64,000 bases of DNA, from NCBI RefSeq assembly GCF_001262605.1, contig NZ_LGTC01000001.1, positions 6,274,001 through 6,338,000 of the forward strand, in the 5' to 3' direction. Positions 34,735-44,039 of this stretch are shown one piece after another; position 1 is the stretch's first letter; each line of letters opens with the position of its first letter. Both the position numbers and the translations under genes were made by a program. The notes beneath the pieces were generated by a model that saw only the letters and a program-made list of their open reading frames with translations, was not told where the DNA came from and ran no database searches. This stretch comes from Pseudobacteroides cellulosolvens ATCC 35603 = DSM 2933. Its GTDB lineage: Bacteria > Bacillota > Clostridia > Acetivibrionales > DSM-2933.

Positions 34735-34961
34735 AATTTTACAAATTACTAAAGAAGTTGGCTTAAATTTCATCTACAATACAGAAAGATAGGAGATATT
34801 CATCTCAAAGGAAATTACTTGATTATTTATTTAAATGATAATAAAATACCTGTAGACGACAGCAGGGATTATATGATAAATCAAACAGTATATGCAATTG
34901 TATAAAATCATATAGGAGCTGTTTGTTTAAAAAATTTTATATACTAGGGGGGTATTAGATA

Positions 34962-35960
34962 ATGAGAAAGAAATCAGTAAGCACATCAATTTTATTGGCA
35001 ATTTCAATTGTATTATCGATGTTTCTTTGCAACTCTACGGCTTACGCTGCTGAACTGAAAGTGGAAATAGGTTCTGCAGGGGGGTATCCGGGAGCATTGG
35101 TTACAGTTCCGGTAAGCTTTTCAAATGTTCCTTCATCAGGTATAAACAACTGTGATTTTGTATTAAAATATGACAAAAGTATATTGGAAGCTGTAGATGA
35201 TGGAGTGGAAGCAGGACCAATAACCAGAAACAATCCTGTAACATTTGATTACATTATCGATAAGAACAATGGCACGATAAAGTTCCTTTACTGCGACGAA
35301 ACAGGCTTGGGAAATGAAGCAATAAAGTCGAATGGAGTATTTGCCAATATAAGGTTTTTAATAAAGCAAAATGCATATGCAAGTACATATAAAATAAAAC
35401 CGACAGGTGAATTTGCATTTGGGGAAAACGGCCTGGAATACATACCTGCAAGCATTGACGAAGGAAGCCTGGAAATTATGATGAAACCGGAATTTAAAAT
35501 ATCCGGGTATATAGTACCTGACATTAATGACAGTCTGTTATCCTCAGACCAGAAATCCAACTTTAAAATAGAAATAGAAGGTACTGGAGCATGTACCATT
35601 ACAGACAAAGATGGTTTCTTTGAATTGTATACCGACAGCGATACAAAAGACTATAATCTAATAATAACTAAAGAGGGATTTTTGTATAGAGTAATACAAG
35701 GTACAGACATCAAAAGTTCAAATGGCATTACTGAAGTATCTACAATGTCAACTCCCACCAAAATGTGGGCTGGTGATATAAATGGTGATGGGGCTATAAA
35801 TATGGCGGATATAGTAGAGGTAAGTAAAGTATTCAACACCTCCAGTGATGACATCGGGTATAAAGCCAAATGTGATATGAATAAGGACGGACGGGTTAAT
35901 ATGGCGGATATAGTGGCCATAGCAAAGCACTTTGGCTGTGTTTCAGTTGATTATATATAA
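34962..35960 (+). CDS. Secreted cohesin-dockerin protein
   Basis: A 332-residue protein; GGGGGG lies before ATG 34962. Signal peptide 1-29; cohesin domain about 31-170 (VEIGSAGGYPGALVTVPVSF, the type-I-like N-terminal strand, then FVLKYDKSILEAV); X-module about 175-262 (FKISGYIVPDI ... DKDGFFELY); C-terminal dockerin about 268-332 (DINGDGAINMADIVEV and DMNKDGRVNMADIVAI). One cohesin plus one dockerin makes an adaptor that can extend a scaffold. The next gene starts 15 bases later, so the two form an operon. Confidence 0.92.
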   Translation: MRKKSVSTSILLAISIVLSMFLCNSTAYAAELKVEIGSAGGYPGALVTVPVSFSNVPSSGINNCDFVLKYDKSILEAVDDGVEAGPITRNNPVTFDYIIDKNNGTIKFLYCDETGLGNEAIKSNGVFANIRFLIKQNAYASTYKIKPTGEFAFGENGLEYIPASIDEGSLEIMMKPEFKISGYIVPDINDSLLSSDQKSNFKIEIEGTGACTITDKDGFFELYTDSDTKDYNLIITKEGFLYRVIQGTDIKSSNGITEVSTMSTPTKMWAGDINGDGAINMADIVEVSKVFNTSSDDIGYKAKCDMNKDGRVNMADIVAIAKHFGCVSVDYI

Positions 35961-35974
35961 GAGGGGGGAGTAAA

Positions 35975-38900
35975 ATGTTAAATAATTTATTAAAAAAGCT
36001 TTTAATAATATACACCGCTGTATTGGTGATTGGCTCTATTTCCTTTGCTTCAGTTGTTTTTGCAGAGGGAACTGCAATAGATGGGATGACTATAATTGAT
36101 TTTAAGGATACCAATTTTGAAAGATGTATACTTGAAAAGATAGGTAAAGGTACCGGACATGTTTATGCTTCGGATGTTGCAGGGATAAAAGAGCTTAATT
36201 GTTCTAATGCCGGAATAACAGATATTGAAGGAATGCAGTATTTTGAAAACCTGGAAAAGCTGGACCTCTCCGGAAATAAATTAAGCTACATAACACCATT
36301 AGTGGGACTTAAAAAGTTAAACAGCTTATACCTTGCCAATAATGTCATTGAAGACTTTTCACCTGTAAAATCATATTATGATAATTTACAGCAGAAGGAC
36401 TTCAGAATGGATTATGTGCCGGGTGAGTTGAATGGGGATGGTGAAATCAATTCTGCTGACAGGGAATTACTCAAGAAGTTCATTTTTGGGATTGAAAAGA
36501 CTTTTCCTCTTGCAGTGGGATATGAATCAAGGCTTGCAGATTTAAACGGCGATGGGAAAGTTAACTCTATAGATTATGCGGCCTTTAAGAAGTTTTTACT
36601 CCAATACATTACTGTCTTTCCAAATAAAAATTACATACCTTTGGCAAATGAAAATGATTTTGAATTTGATACCTCTACTGGATTAATTGTTAAGTACATA
36701 GGAGCAGGCGGAGATGTGAGAATTCCTTGTGTGATAGGTGAAGTGCCTGTAAAGGGCATAGCAAATCTTGCATTTTCAGGATGTACGAAGCTTAGCCGCC
36801 TAATAGTCCCTGAAGGCTTAACATCTATAGGAGAATATGCATTTTCAGGCTGTGGTTATGTTACCGATATTGTTGTACCTAAGAGTGTAACAAACCTTGG
36901 AAGGTTTGCGTTTTCAGGTTGTGGTCTACTAACAGGAGTGTCAATACCAGCTGGTATTGACAGTATTGGAGATAATACATTTTACTGCTGCAGAAGCCTT
37001 TCCAATATTACAATTCCTTTTGGTGTAAGCAGTATTGGGAATAATGCATTTTATGACTGCGGTTCTTTAGACAGCATAATAATTCCTGAGAGCGTTATCG
37101 AAATAGGAGATAATGCATTCTCAGGATGCGGGAAGATAAATCGTATTGATATACCTCAGAATATAACTCGTATAGGAGAGGGAACATTTGCAAACTGCAG
37201 TAATTTAAACTATATTAGAATTCCAAATGGGGTTACGTCTATTGGAAAGAATGCTTTCAACGGCTGCAGAGCATTGAACACTATAGTTCTTCCTAATGCG
37301 TTAACTGCAATTGAAGAATATACATTTTCCGGATGTATAAGTCTTGGTAATATAGTGCTTCCAGCAAGCGTTACAAGAATAGGGGAATATGCATTCTCAA
37401 CCTGCAATTCCTTATCCAATATAACTTTACCTAAGAACCTGAAATATATAGGTTATGGTGCCTTCTTCAGATGTACAGGTCTCAATTCCGTTAAAATACC
37501 AGGCAAAGTGGCAACAATAGAAGCAAGGGCATTTGAAGGCTGCAGCCAGCTGTTTTCAGCAGAATTTGCGGCAAATCAACCGGCCTATTTTGGGGATTAT
37601 GCATTTGAGGGAACCGGTACAGGTTTTAGAATTGTAATTTTACCTGAGGCTAAGGGATTTGGAAGGCCTGATCCATACGATGATGAAAAATTCTGGACAT
37701 GGTCTATAAATGGAAGGTCATCCTACCTGATAATTTTAAAGGGTGAGGAATATGTGACACCTACACCTACAGCAACTGCGACACCGACAAATACACCAAC
37801 TCCTACCCAAGGGACTCATTTGGCTGATGAACAGGATTTTGAGTTTAACTATGAGACAGGGACAATTATAAAGTATATAGGCACTGGCGGAAATATAATA
37901 ATTCCTGGTATAATTGGCGGAGTAGAAGTTACAGGAGTAGGAGATTATTCATTCTCAGGATGTTATGACCTGTTTAATGTGGTAATACCAGAAGGCGTAA
38001 CCCGTATAGGTGACGGAGCATTCCAAAGCTGCAACAGGTTAGGCAGAATAACAATTCCCGAAAGTGTGGGTGAACTTGGTAGAAGTGCATTCCAAAATTG
38101 TGGATCGCTCCTTAGCGTAGTCATTCCTGAAGGAGTAACTGTTATAGGAGATCATACATTTACCGGCTGCAGTGAGCTTTTGAGTATAACAATCCCGAAG
38201 AACATTGCAGATATAGGGGATTATGCGTTTTCAGGATGTAGAAAACTGACAAAGTTTATAATACCAGAAAAATTAACTGCCATAGGAAATTTCACTTTCG
38301 AAGGCTGCAGCGGGTTAACTACTTTGGTGATACCTGAAGCTGTGACCTCTATAGGGGAGTATGCATTTTCAAACTGCAGTGGACTTAGCAAGATAACATT
38401 ACCCAAGGGCGTTACAAGGCTTGGTAAGGGTGCATTGCAGGGCTGCAGCAGCATAACCGGATTAACAATACCTGAGGGTATAACCACAATAGAGGAAGCT
38501 ACCTTCCAGGGCTGCGGCAGATTAATCAGCATTACTATACCTGATAATGTAAAGACCATTAAAAAATATGCTTTTGCAAGCTGTATAAGATTAATTGGTA
38601 TAACAATTCCAAATAATATTACTGTGATAGAGGATTTCACATTCTCCGATTGCAGCAAACTGACAGATATAACCCTGCCAGGAAGCCTTACCGCTATAGG
38701 ATATGGAGCATTCCAAAGATGCAGCTCACTGCTTGCAATAACCATACCTTCTGGGGTATCCTATATAGATGAAAGAGCATTTGAGGGATGCACCAAGCTG
38801 TGTATTGCGGAGTTTCTAGGCAAGGAACCCAGATTTGGAACGGATGTTTTTAAAGAAACTTCCGGAGAATTTAAAATTACAATATTGCCTTCGGTATATG

Positions 38901-38980
38901 GGTTTGGAAGATTAAATAATACATCTTGGATATGGATGCCGCAAAACAACCCTCAGTACAGGGTTGAAGTATCTCAGTAG
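35975..38980 (+). CDS. Secreted BspA-like LRR protein with an internal dockerin
   Basis: The 1001-residue protein has a signal peptide about 1-29, LRR_4-type repeats about 60-130 (LEKLDLSGNKLSYITPL) and a dockerin in the N-terminal third (about 149-212, LNGDGEINSADRELLKKF and LNGDGKVNSIDYAAFKKF). Two long BspA/LRR_5 arrays follow (about 222-585 and 616-995; IGDYAFSGC-type repeats), separated by a Thr/Pro linker. The ribosome site GGGGGGAG starts right after the cohesin gene's stop. Dockerins are usually terminal; the internal position is unusual. Probably an adhesin displayed on the cellulosome or cell surface. Confidence 0.92.
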   Translation: MLNNLLKKLLIIYTAVLVIGSISFASVVFAEGTAIDGMTIIDFKDTNFERCILEKIGKGTGHVYASDVAGIKELNCSNAGITDIEGMQYFENLEKLDLSGNKLSYITPLVGLKKLNSLYLANNVIEDFSPVKSYYDNLQQKDFRMDYVPGELNGDGEINSADRELLKKFIFGIEKTFPLAVGYESRLADLNGDGKVNSIDYAAFKKFLLQYITVFPNKNYIPLANENDFEFDTSTGLIVKYIGAGGDVRIPCVIGEVPVKGIANLAFSGCTKLSRLIVPEGLTSIGEYAFSGCGYVTDIVVPKSVTNLGRFAFSGCGLLTGVSIPAGIDSIGDNTFYCCRSLSNITIPFGVSSIGNNAFYDCGSLDSIIIPESVIEIGDNAFSGCGKINRIDIPQNITRIGEGTFANCSNLNYIRIPNGVTSIGKNAFNGCRALNTIVLPNALTAIEEYTFSGCISLGNIVLPASVTRIGEYAFSTCNSLSNITLPKNLKYIGYGAFFRCTGLNSVKIPGKVATIEARAFEGCSQLFSAEFAANQPAYFGDYAFEGTGTGFRIVILPEAKGFGRPDPYDDEKFWTWSINGRSSYLIILKGEEYVTPTPTATATPTNTPTPTQGTHLADEQDFEFNYETGTIIKYIGTGGNIIIPGIIGGVEVTGVGDYSFSGCYDLFNVVIPEGVTRIGDGAFQSCNRLGRITIPESVGELGRSAFQNCGSLLSVVIPEGVTVIGDHTFTGCSELLSITIPKNIADIGDYAFSGCRKLTKFIIPEKLTAIGNFTFEGCSGLTTLVIPEAVTSIGEYAFSNCSGLSKITLPKGVTRLGKGALQGCSSITGLTIPEGITTIEEATFQGCGRLISITIPDNVKTIKKYAFASCIRLIGITIPNNITVIEDFTFSDCSKLTDITLPGSLTAIGYGAFQRCSSLLAITIPSGVSYIDERAFEGCTKLCIAEFLGKEPRFGTDVFKETSGEFKITILPSVYGFGRLNNTSWIWMPQNNPQYRVEVSQ

Positions 38981-39066
38981 ATACGGTATGCAAAGTTTTA
39001 AGGCATATAAAAACCATACTAGGAATGACTAAAAATTATTAAAGTATACAACAGGAGAATTTTTAA

Positions 39067-40689
39067 GTGAACATAGTACCTTTTATAAAACGCAAAGCCA
39101 GTTGGATAGTGCTCTTTATGTTGATAATGTTGAAATATGCCTATTATGGCTACAGTTATTACCCTGTGCGTGACGACAATATAGCATATGGTGCATTCGG
39201 TTTTAACAGCAATGTTTTTACAGATGTTTTTTTGCATTATAAACTATATACTGTAAGGCCTTTAACAGGCTTATTGGATACGTATTTCTGGATGAAGCTC
39301 TGGGGAAATTTGGGGATAGCACTTTTTATTATAACCCTCTTGCATTTTGTAACGTGTGTTCTAATATACAAGGTGTTTAAAGCAAATAACCTTAACATAG
39401 GCTTTTTTGCCCTGATTGTATTCACATTGCTACCTTTGGGAAGTGAAGCCACATATTGGATAAACGCTTCCACACGCATTATAGTAGGCCTTTTCTTTAC
39501 AGCGTTGTCACTATATTTGCTTTGCGTTTATCTTGGTAAGCAGGACAATTTAAAGCAGAGGTATATTATTTTAGGTGGGTTTTCAATTGTGAATCTCATT
39601 TCTCTTGGCTTTTACGAGCAGCTCATAGTGCTGAGTTTTTCAGCAGCAATGATGATAATTGTTATGAGCTGGAAAAGGTTAAAGAACAAATTTATTGCTG
39701 CTTTACCTGTTCTGAACTTGGGTATAATCGCTTTGTGGTATAAAGCTTTTAGCGGTCAGGGTATGCACTCGGGGCGTAGCACCCTTATTAATAAAGATTA
39801 TATAGATCATACAGCCAAAGTAGCCTCTTCCATCTTTAAAATATGGACAAATACCCTATCTGAGCTTTGGAACTATGGATTCCGTAAAGGAATTAAGGTG
39901 ATAGTTGAGGACAAAAATTTTATTTTTTTGGCTACAGCAATAGCATTATGCATTATCTTAGCCATATTGATAAGTAGAGAATGCAAAGAAAAAAATATAA
40001 AGTTAAAATTGAATATATTTAAATTTACCATGGGCGTTGTATTGTTTATACTGCCTTTGGTACCATTTTTCATACTAAATGATGTGATATTTTTCAAAAG
40101 GAATATCTTCCTATCATTTTTAGGACTAGGACTAATATTGGAGAGCATAATCAATCAGGCATCAAGGAATACTGTACTGAATATTGGAAAGGGTGTTGTA
40201 GTAGGCGTAATCACCTTTGTTTTTCTTGTAGGGAATGTATATGAATTGTACTATTACCGCCAGGTTGGGATTATAGATTATGAGATAGCCGGTAAGATAT
40301 CAAAGGCTGATGGAGTAGACGAATTTTTAAGAGATCGTAAGGAACTTGTTCTTTTTAATTCCAAAGCAAAGTATGTGGAAGCATATACAAACAGGTCGCC
40401 TAACTGCACAGATGCTGATTGGTCATTAACAGGGCTGTTACAGGCGTATAATAAGATTGCTGATCTGAAATACAATGCATATCCTGTATCTGATAAAATT
40501 AAAATGCCTATGAGTGAAGAGAGAATTAAATCTTCAGTATTATTAGGAATCGATGATGCACGCAATGTATTTCCTCTTAAGATATCTAAAGAGTATGGAG
40601 ATAAAATTGTATTATCCAAATCTGATGGAGGAGAATTTGGTGAAGTAGAAATCTTACCTGACAAATTAATAGAGTTTAAGAAGAAATAA
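39067..40689 (+). CDS. Polytopic membrane protein, possible GT-C-type glycosyltransferase
   Basis: A 540-residue protein with about ten hydrophobic segments (e.g. LGIALFIITLLHFVTCVLIY, IVGLFFTALSLYLLCVYLG). The first extracytoplasmic loop carries YYPVRDDNIAY, an acidic pair after the first membrane helix as in GT-C glycosyltransferases, and the C-terminal part is soluble. GTG 39067 follows CAGGAG. The fold assignment is tentative; a role in surface-glycan assembly would fit the surrounding surface-protein genes. Confidence 0.65.
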   Translation: MNIVPFIKRKASWIVLFMLIMLKYAYYGYSYYPVRDDNIAYGAFGFNSNVFTDVFLHYKLYTVRPLTGLLDTYFWMKLWGNLGIALFIITLLHFVTCVLIYKVFKANNLNIGFFALIVFTLLPLGSEATYWINASTRIIVGLFFTALSLYLLCVYLGKQDNLKQRYIILGGFSIVNLISLGFYEQLIVLSFSAAMMIIVMSWKRLKNKFIAALPVLNLGIIALWYKAFSGQGMHSGRSTLINKDYIDHTAKVASSIFKIWTNTLSELWNYGFRKGIKVIVEDKNFIFLATAIALCIILAILISRECKEKNIKLKLNIFKFTMGVVLFILPLVPFFILNDVIFFKRNIFLSFLGLGLILESIINQASRNTVLNIGKGVVVGVITFVFLVGNVYELYYYRQVGIIDYEIAGKISKADGVDEFLRDRKELVLFNSKAKYVEAYTNRSPNCTDADWSLTGLLQAYNKIADLKYNAYPVSDKIKMPMSEERIKSSVLLGIDDARNVFPLKISKEYGDKIVLSKSDGGEFGEVEILPDKLIEFKKK

Positions 40690-40698
40690 ATTCATTCC

Positions 40699-40736
40699 GT
40701 AATCCCTGTTGAAATTGGCCTTTCAACAGGGATTAC
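40699..40736. terminator. Bidirectional terminator between convergent genes
   Basis: GTAATCCCTGTTGAAA and TTTCAACAGGGATTAC form a perfect 16-base-pair stem with a six-base loop between the ends of two convergent genes. Confidence 0.85.
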
Positions 40737-40747
40737 CATACATTATT

Positions 40748-42334
40748 CTATGGTTTTGCTTCAAAGGACATGGATAAGGTTTGGATTTCTTTCATAAGTT
40801 TTGTTTCTTTTAAAAGAGTATTAATCATTTCCAATTTACACGATGAGTCTTTTTCAATCTGCTGCTCAAGTTGGGAATTGAAAGTAAGGAGTTCGTTTAT
40901 CATATGCAAAAGCTTGTTAATATTTGCAGCAGGAATTTGGATAAAGTCACCTTCTTGCTTTGTCAGGGTGTCTTTTTTATCTATGCATGGTATCTGATCT
41001 TTTAAAGCACTTATAACTTCATATGCGGAAGCTTTATTTTCTTTGACTGCTATCTGTCCGAATTTTAAGTTTTCGGACTGCTTCTGCTTTTCCAGAATTT
41101 CATGCACATCATCCTCTTTTAAAATACCCTTTGACTGAAGAATATCTCCGATCCTTTGAGTGGAGTAACTGTCATTAATTTTCAGTTCATCAATGAATAA
41201 GTTTATTATCTTTTCACGGAATAGCTCATGAGCTTGGTTGTTATCAGGTGTTTTTAACACTGTTTCTATGATATGGAATGCCTGGGTAATAACTCCTAAA
41301 CACCTAATGTCCATATCCTGATTTAGTTCAGCCTTTTCTCTTAGGATTTTGGCAATCTGTATTGAAGCAGATTTGATATAGCTCTTGGTTTTTGTCAAGT
41401 TAAGATTTGATATTGTTTCAAATAGTTCCACAACACTTTCGATTAAATAGCTGTTTGATGTGCTTTCTATATCTACAAGCTGAATACTTATATCTGTTAT
41501 GGACTTTAAAATTTTTTCCTTCATTCTATGACTTTCAAGAATTATAGTTATCTCTTTCTGATGTATGCAATAACTTCTTACTGATGATACATCATCTAAT
41601 TTTTCCAAATCCTCAATAAGCTCGGCAATATCTTTTTCCGTTAGTATTAGAAACTGCATTGTAGTGCCTTCAAAACTGAAGACCCCATTTTTAAATGACT
41701 CATCATCAGGTCGGGCCGGATTGGAGTAGAGAAGCATTGAAAAGGTTTCGATCTTTTGAAAAATGAGCCAAGCACGAACTGATTTCATAATACAGCCTTC
41801 GGAAAAATCCACCTCCAGGCTGTAAGGACTAAAGCCCCTTTCCAAATTGCCTGCTATAACTTGCCAGATTTTCGGATCAACATTTATATAGGGGAGAATG
41901 CTTATATCTTCTGTAAACATTACCTTTGAAGGATGAAGGAACCTATTTGATTCAACGTAATTTACGTTTATTGAAGAAAACAGTTCTAGCATTCTGCTTA
42001 TATCTAAGCTGGTGTCGGAGTTGTTTCTTTCTATAGTAACAAGACAATTTTCAAGAAAATCATGGCAAGCATATAATATATCATAAATGCTCTCCGAGAA
42101 CTGCCTGGTGCCACTCTTTATTTCATAAAGAATGTCTTCCATTGTATGCATGACCTTCTCAATCTGTTCAAACTCCATAGCAGCAGAATTGTCTTTAATG
42201 GTATGTGCAACATGGAATATAGTATTAATAATGTCAGCATCACTTCTTCCACATTTAATATCTATTAAGGCCGTGTTAAAACTACTAAGATTATCTTTTA
42301 AATCTTCTATATAGCCTTGAAGTATAGCATTCAT
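40748..42334 (-). CDS. CheA-like protein with HPt domain but no kinase domain
   Basis: The 528-residue protein has an N-terminal HPt domain with the phospho-accepting histidine in VAHTIKDNSAA (His44). A CheY-binding-like domain lies around 220-290, then a segment typical of CheA-related linkers (IGDILQSKGILKEDDVHEIL and FGQIAVKENKASAYEVISAL). The last ~65 residues match the start of the CheA dimerisation helix (IQIPAANINKLLHMINELL). The ATP-binding and CheW-like domains are absent and the frame stops before the perfect hairpin at 40736. It could be a truncated CheA or a phosphotransfer adaptor. No chemotaxis partner is seen nearby. Confidence 0.75.
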   Translation of the reverse strand: MNAILQGYIEDLKDNLSSFNTALIDIKCGRSDADIINTIFHVAHTIKDNSAAMEFEQIEKVMHTMEDILYEIKSGTRQFSESIYDILYACHDFLENCLVTIERNNSDTSLDISRMLELFSSINVNYVESNRFLHPSKVMFTEDISILPYINVDPKIWQVIAGNLERGFSPYSLEVDFSEGCIMKSVRAWLIFQKIETFSMLLYSNPARPDDESFKNGVFSFEGTTMQFLILTEKDIAELIEDLEKLDDVSSVRSYCIHQKEITIILESHRMKEKILKSITDISIQLVDIESTSNSYLIESVVELFETISNLNLTKTKSYIKSASIQIAKILREKAELNQDMDIRCLGVITQAFHIIETVLKTPDNNQAHELFREKIINLFIDELKINDSYSTQRIGDILQSKGILKEDDVHEILEKQKQSENLKFGQIAVKENKASAYEVISALKDQIPCIDKKDTLTKQEGDFIQIPAANINKLLHMINELLTFNSQLEQQIEKDSSCKLEMINTLLKETKLMKEIQTLSMSFEAKP

Positions 42335-43052
42335 ACCACAATCAGCTCCTTAACTTATATATGCTGCCCTCTAAATAATAAAAGATTAGCCGTTTTCCAT
42401 TTAGACTATTATAAATAAGTCAATATGAGTATCGACACATTTTAAAGAAGATTTATAATAAATTAGAAATAAATTATTTGTATTTTTCATAGCTATATGT
42501 TTTGCATTAATCATTTTGCATTTTTAATTATTGCAAAACATTTTCCTTGATTCATATGTTGCGAGAAAATTGATTTTTGTATTGCAAAATCCATATATTG
42601 TTATTAAAATTCAATATAAGAGGGCGATAAAATAAAAATTTACTAATTCCAATTTGTCAGTTATAATATAGTTAGATATTGTATGTTTTTTTTATATTAG
42701 AAATTCTAGAGAGAATAGGAGGTAAAAGGTAGGTGTACATTAAATTTTTGATTAAACAGGGGGGATGTGAGACATAGACGAGGCCACGGCTTTAATCCTT
42801 TATTCTTATTAATTAAAAATAAACCCATATATTTATTTTATATATTTACAAATTAGCTTTCAATTCACCTCATAGTCGTCGTTAATGTAAAATTTTGTTG
42901 TAAATATCATTCGAAATAATTTAATTTCCATTTATATATATTCTTTTAGAGCCTCAGCCAATTTTTGTATTTAAATACTTTTTGTTTTGTAAATTTCAAA
43001 ATCAATTAGTATTAAATTTAATTGTTATATAAATTTGAAAGGGGAATTAATA
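42335..43052. other. Long intergenic region before the cohesin-dockerin gene
   Basis: 718 bases, very A+T-rich. A ribosome-site-like AGGAGGTAAAAGG (42716-42728) precedes GTG 42733, which would start a 14-codon frame ending TAG 42775-42777. GATTAAA (42751-42757) can pair with TTTAATC further on around a G-rich interior. Otherwise nothing recognised; probably a long leader with the promoter of the downstream gene. Confidence 0.4.
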
Positions 43053-43919
43053 ATGAAGCAAATAAAAACTATTAGAAGTATGACCAAAAAAGCTGTATCT
43101 TTACTTTTGACAATGGGAATTCTTATTGCAGCTATGCCTGTAATGAATTCATCAGCTGCTGATACAGCTGAAAAAGGTACTTTGACGCTTAGCGTAGACA
43201 AGACATCAGCTATTCAAGGTGACATCATTACTGCTACTTTAAGCATAAAAAACATTAAAAACTTTGCAGGCTATCAGGTAAACATGATGTATGATCCAAA
43301 AGTTCTGCAGCCAATAATTCCTTTTGGTGATGATTTTTTGCCTTACCTCAATTTAACAGCCGTTGAGCCAGGAACATTGCTTGCTAACTCGAAATATTCT
43401 CCTGTTGACTTGGTTTTCCATGATGTTGAGATAGGTCTTTTAAGCTTCGGCAGATCATATGTCCAACTTGCTTCATATAAAAACTCAGCAAACGTTGAAT
43501 CAACTGGGTCCATTGGAGTAATAAGATTCAGAGTATTGAAAGTACTTCCAACTGAAATATATTTCAAGGACACAAAAGTATTACCTAATGGATTTGTAGG
43601 AACATCAATTTTTGATTATAATGGTGCACAAACAACTTATTATGATATAATTCAACCTGGAAAAATATTTACAGGCAGTTCTTCAACTCCAAAGGTTATA
43701 ACTCCAGGTCCAACAAGTACACCGGCACCAGTTGGTGTTCCTGAAGATATCAATGGAGACAGGGCTGTTAATATGGCAGACGTTGTGCTTATGGCTGCAA
43801 GCTTTAATGCAATTTCTACATCACCTAATTACAACAAGAAATGCGATATAAATAATGACGGAACAGTTAATATGTCAGACGTTGTCAAGCTTTCATTAAA
43901 GTTCAACTATACATATTAA
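43053..43919 (+). CDS. Secreted cohesin-dockerin protein
   Basis: ATG 43053 follows GAAAGGGG. The 288-residue product has a signal peptide about 1-37 (ending SSAAD), a cohesin about 40-190 (LTLSVDKTSAIQGDIITATL, GYQVNMMYDPKVLQP), a Pro/Thr linker about 195-215 and a dockerin about 220-288 (DINGDRAVNMADVVLM and DINNDGTVNMSDVVKL). Its cohesin resembles the one inside the split subtilisin/Rhs gene (GDIITAT...GYQxNxxYxPKVxQP), so the two may bind the same dockerin class. Monocistronic with a strong terminator. Confidence 0.92.
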   Translation: MKQIKTIRSMTKKAVSLLLTMGILIAAMPVMNSSAADTAEKGTLTLSVDKTSAIQGDIITATLSIKNIKNFAGYQVNMMYDPKVLQPIIPFGDDFLPYLNLTAVEPGTLLANSKYSPVDLVFHDVEIGLLSFGRSYVQLASYKNSANVESTGSIGVIRFRVLKVLPTEIYFKDTKVLPNGFVGTSIFDYNGAQTTYYDIIQPGKIFTGSSSTPKVITPGPTSTPAPVGVPEDINGDRAVNMADVVLMAASFNAISTSPNYNKKCDINNDGTVNMSDVVKLSLKFNYTY

Positions 43920-43956
43920 GGCATTATTAATAAGTGAGAATATTTAATAGCAAAAC

Positions 43957-44004
43957 AAAGGGACTGGTATATACCCCTCAATTGGGGTTGATACCAGTCC
44001 TTTT
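43957..44004. terminator. Terminator between convergent surface-protein genes
   Basis: AAAGGGACTGGTAT pairs with ATACCAGTCCTTTT (one bulged G) between the stops of two convergent genes. Confidence 0.88.
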
Positions 44005-44039
44005 AATATTTGGCAAGGAAATTATGGTGTATTCTGTAC

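Noticed and set aside
38221..38745. A 174-codon minus-strand frame opposite the BspA repeats
   Set aside because: Regular codon patterns of the LRR array keep the opposite strand open; no start signal or family resemblance.
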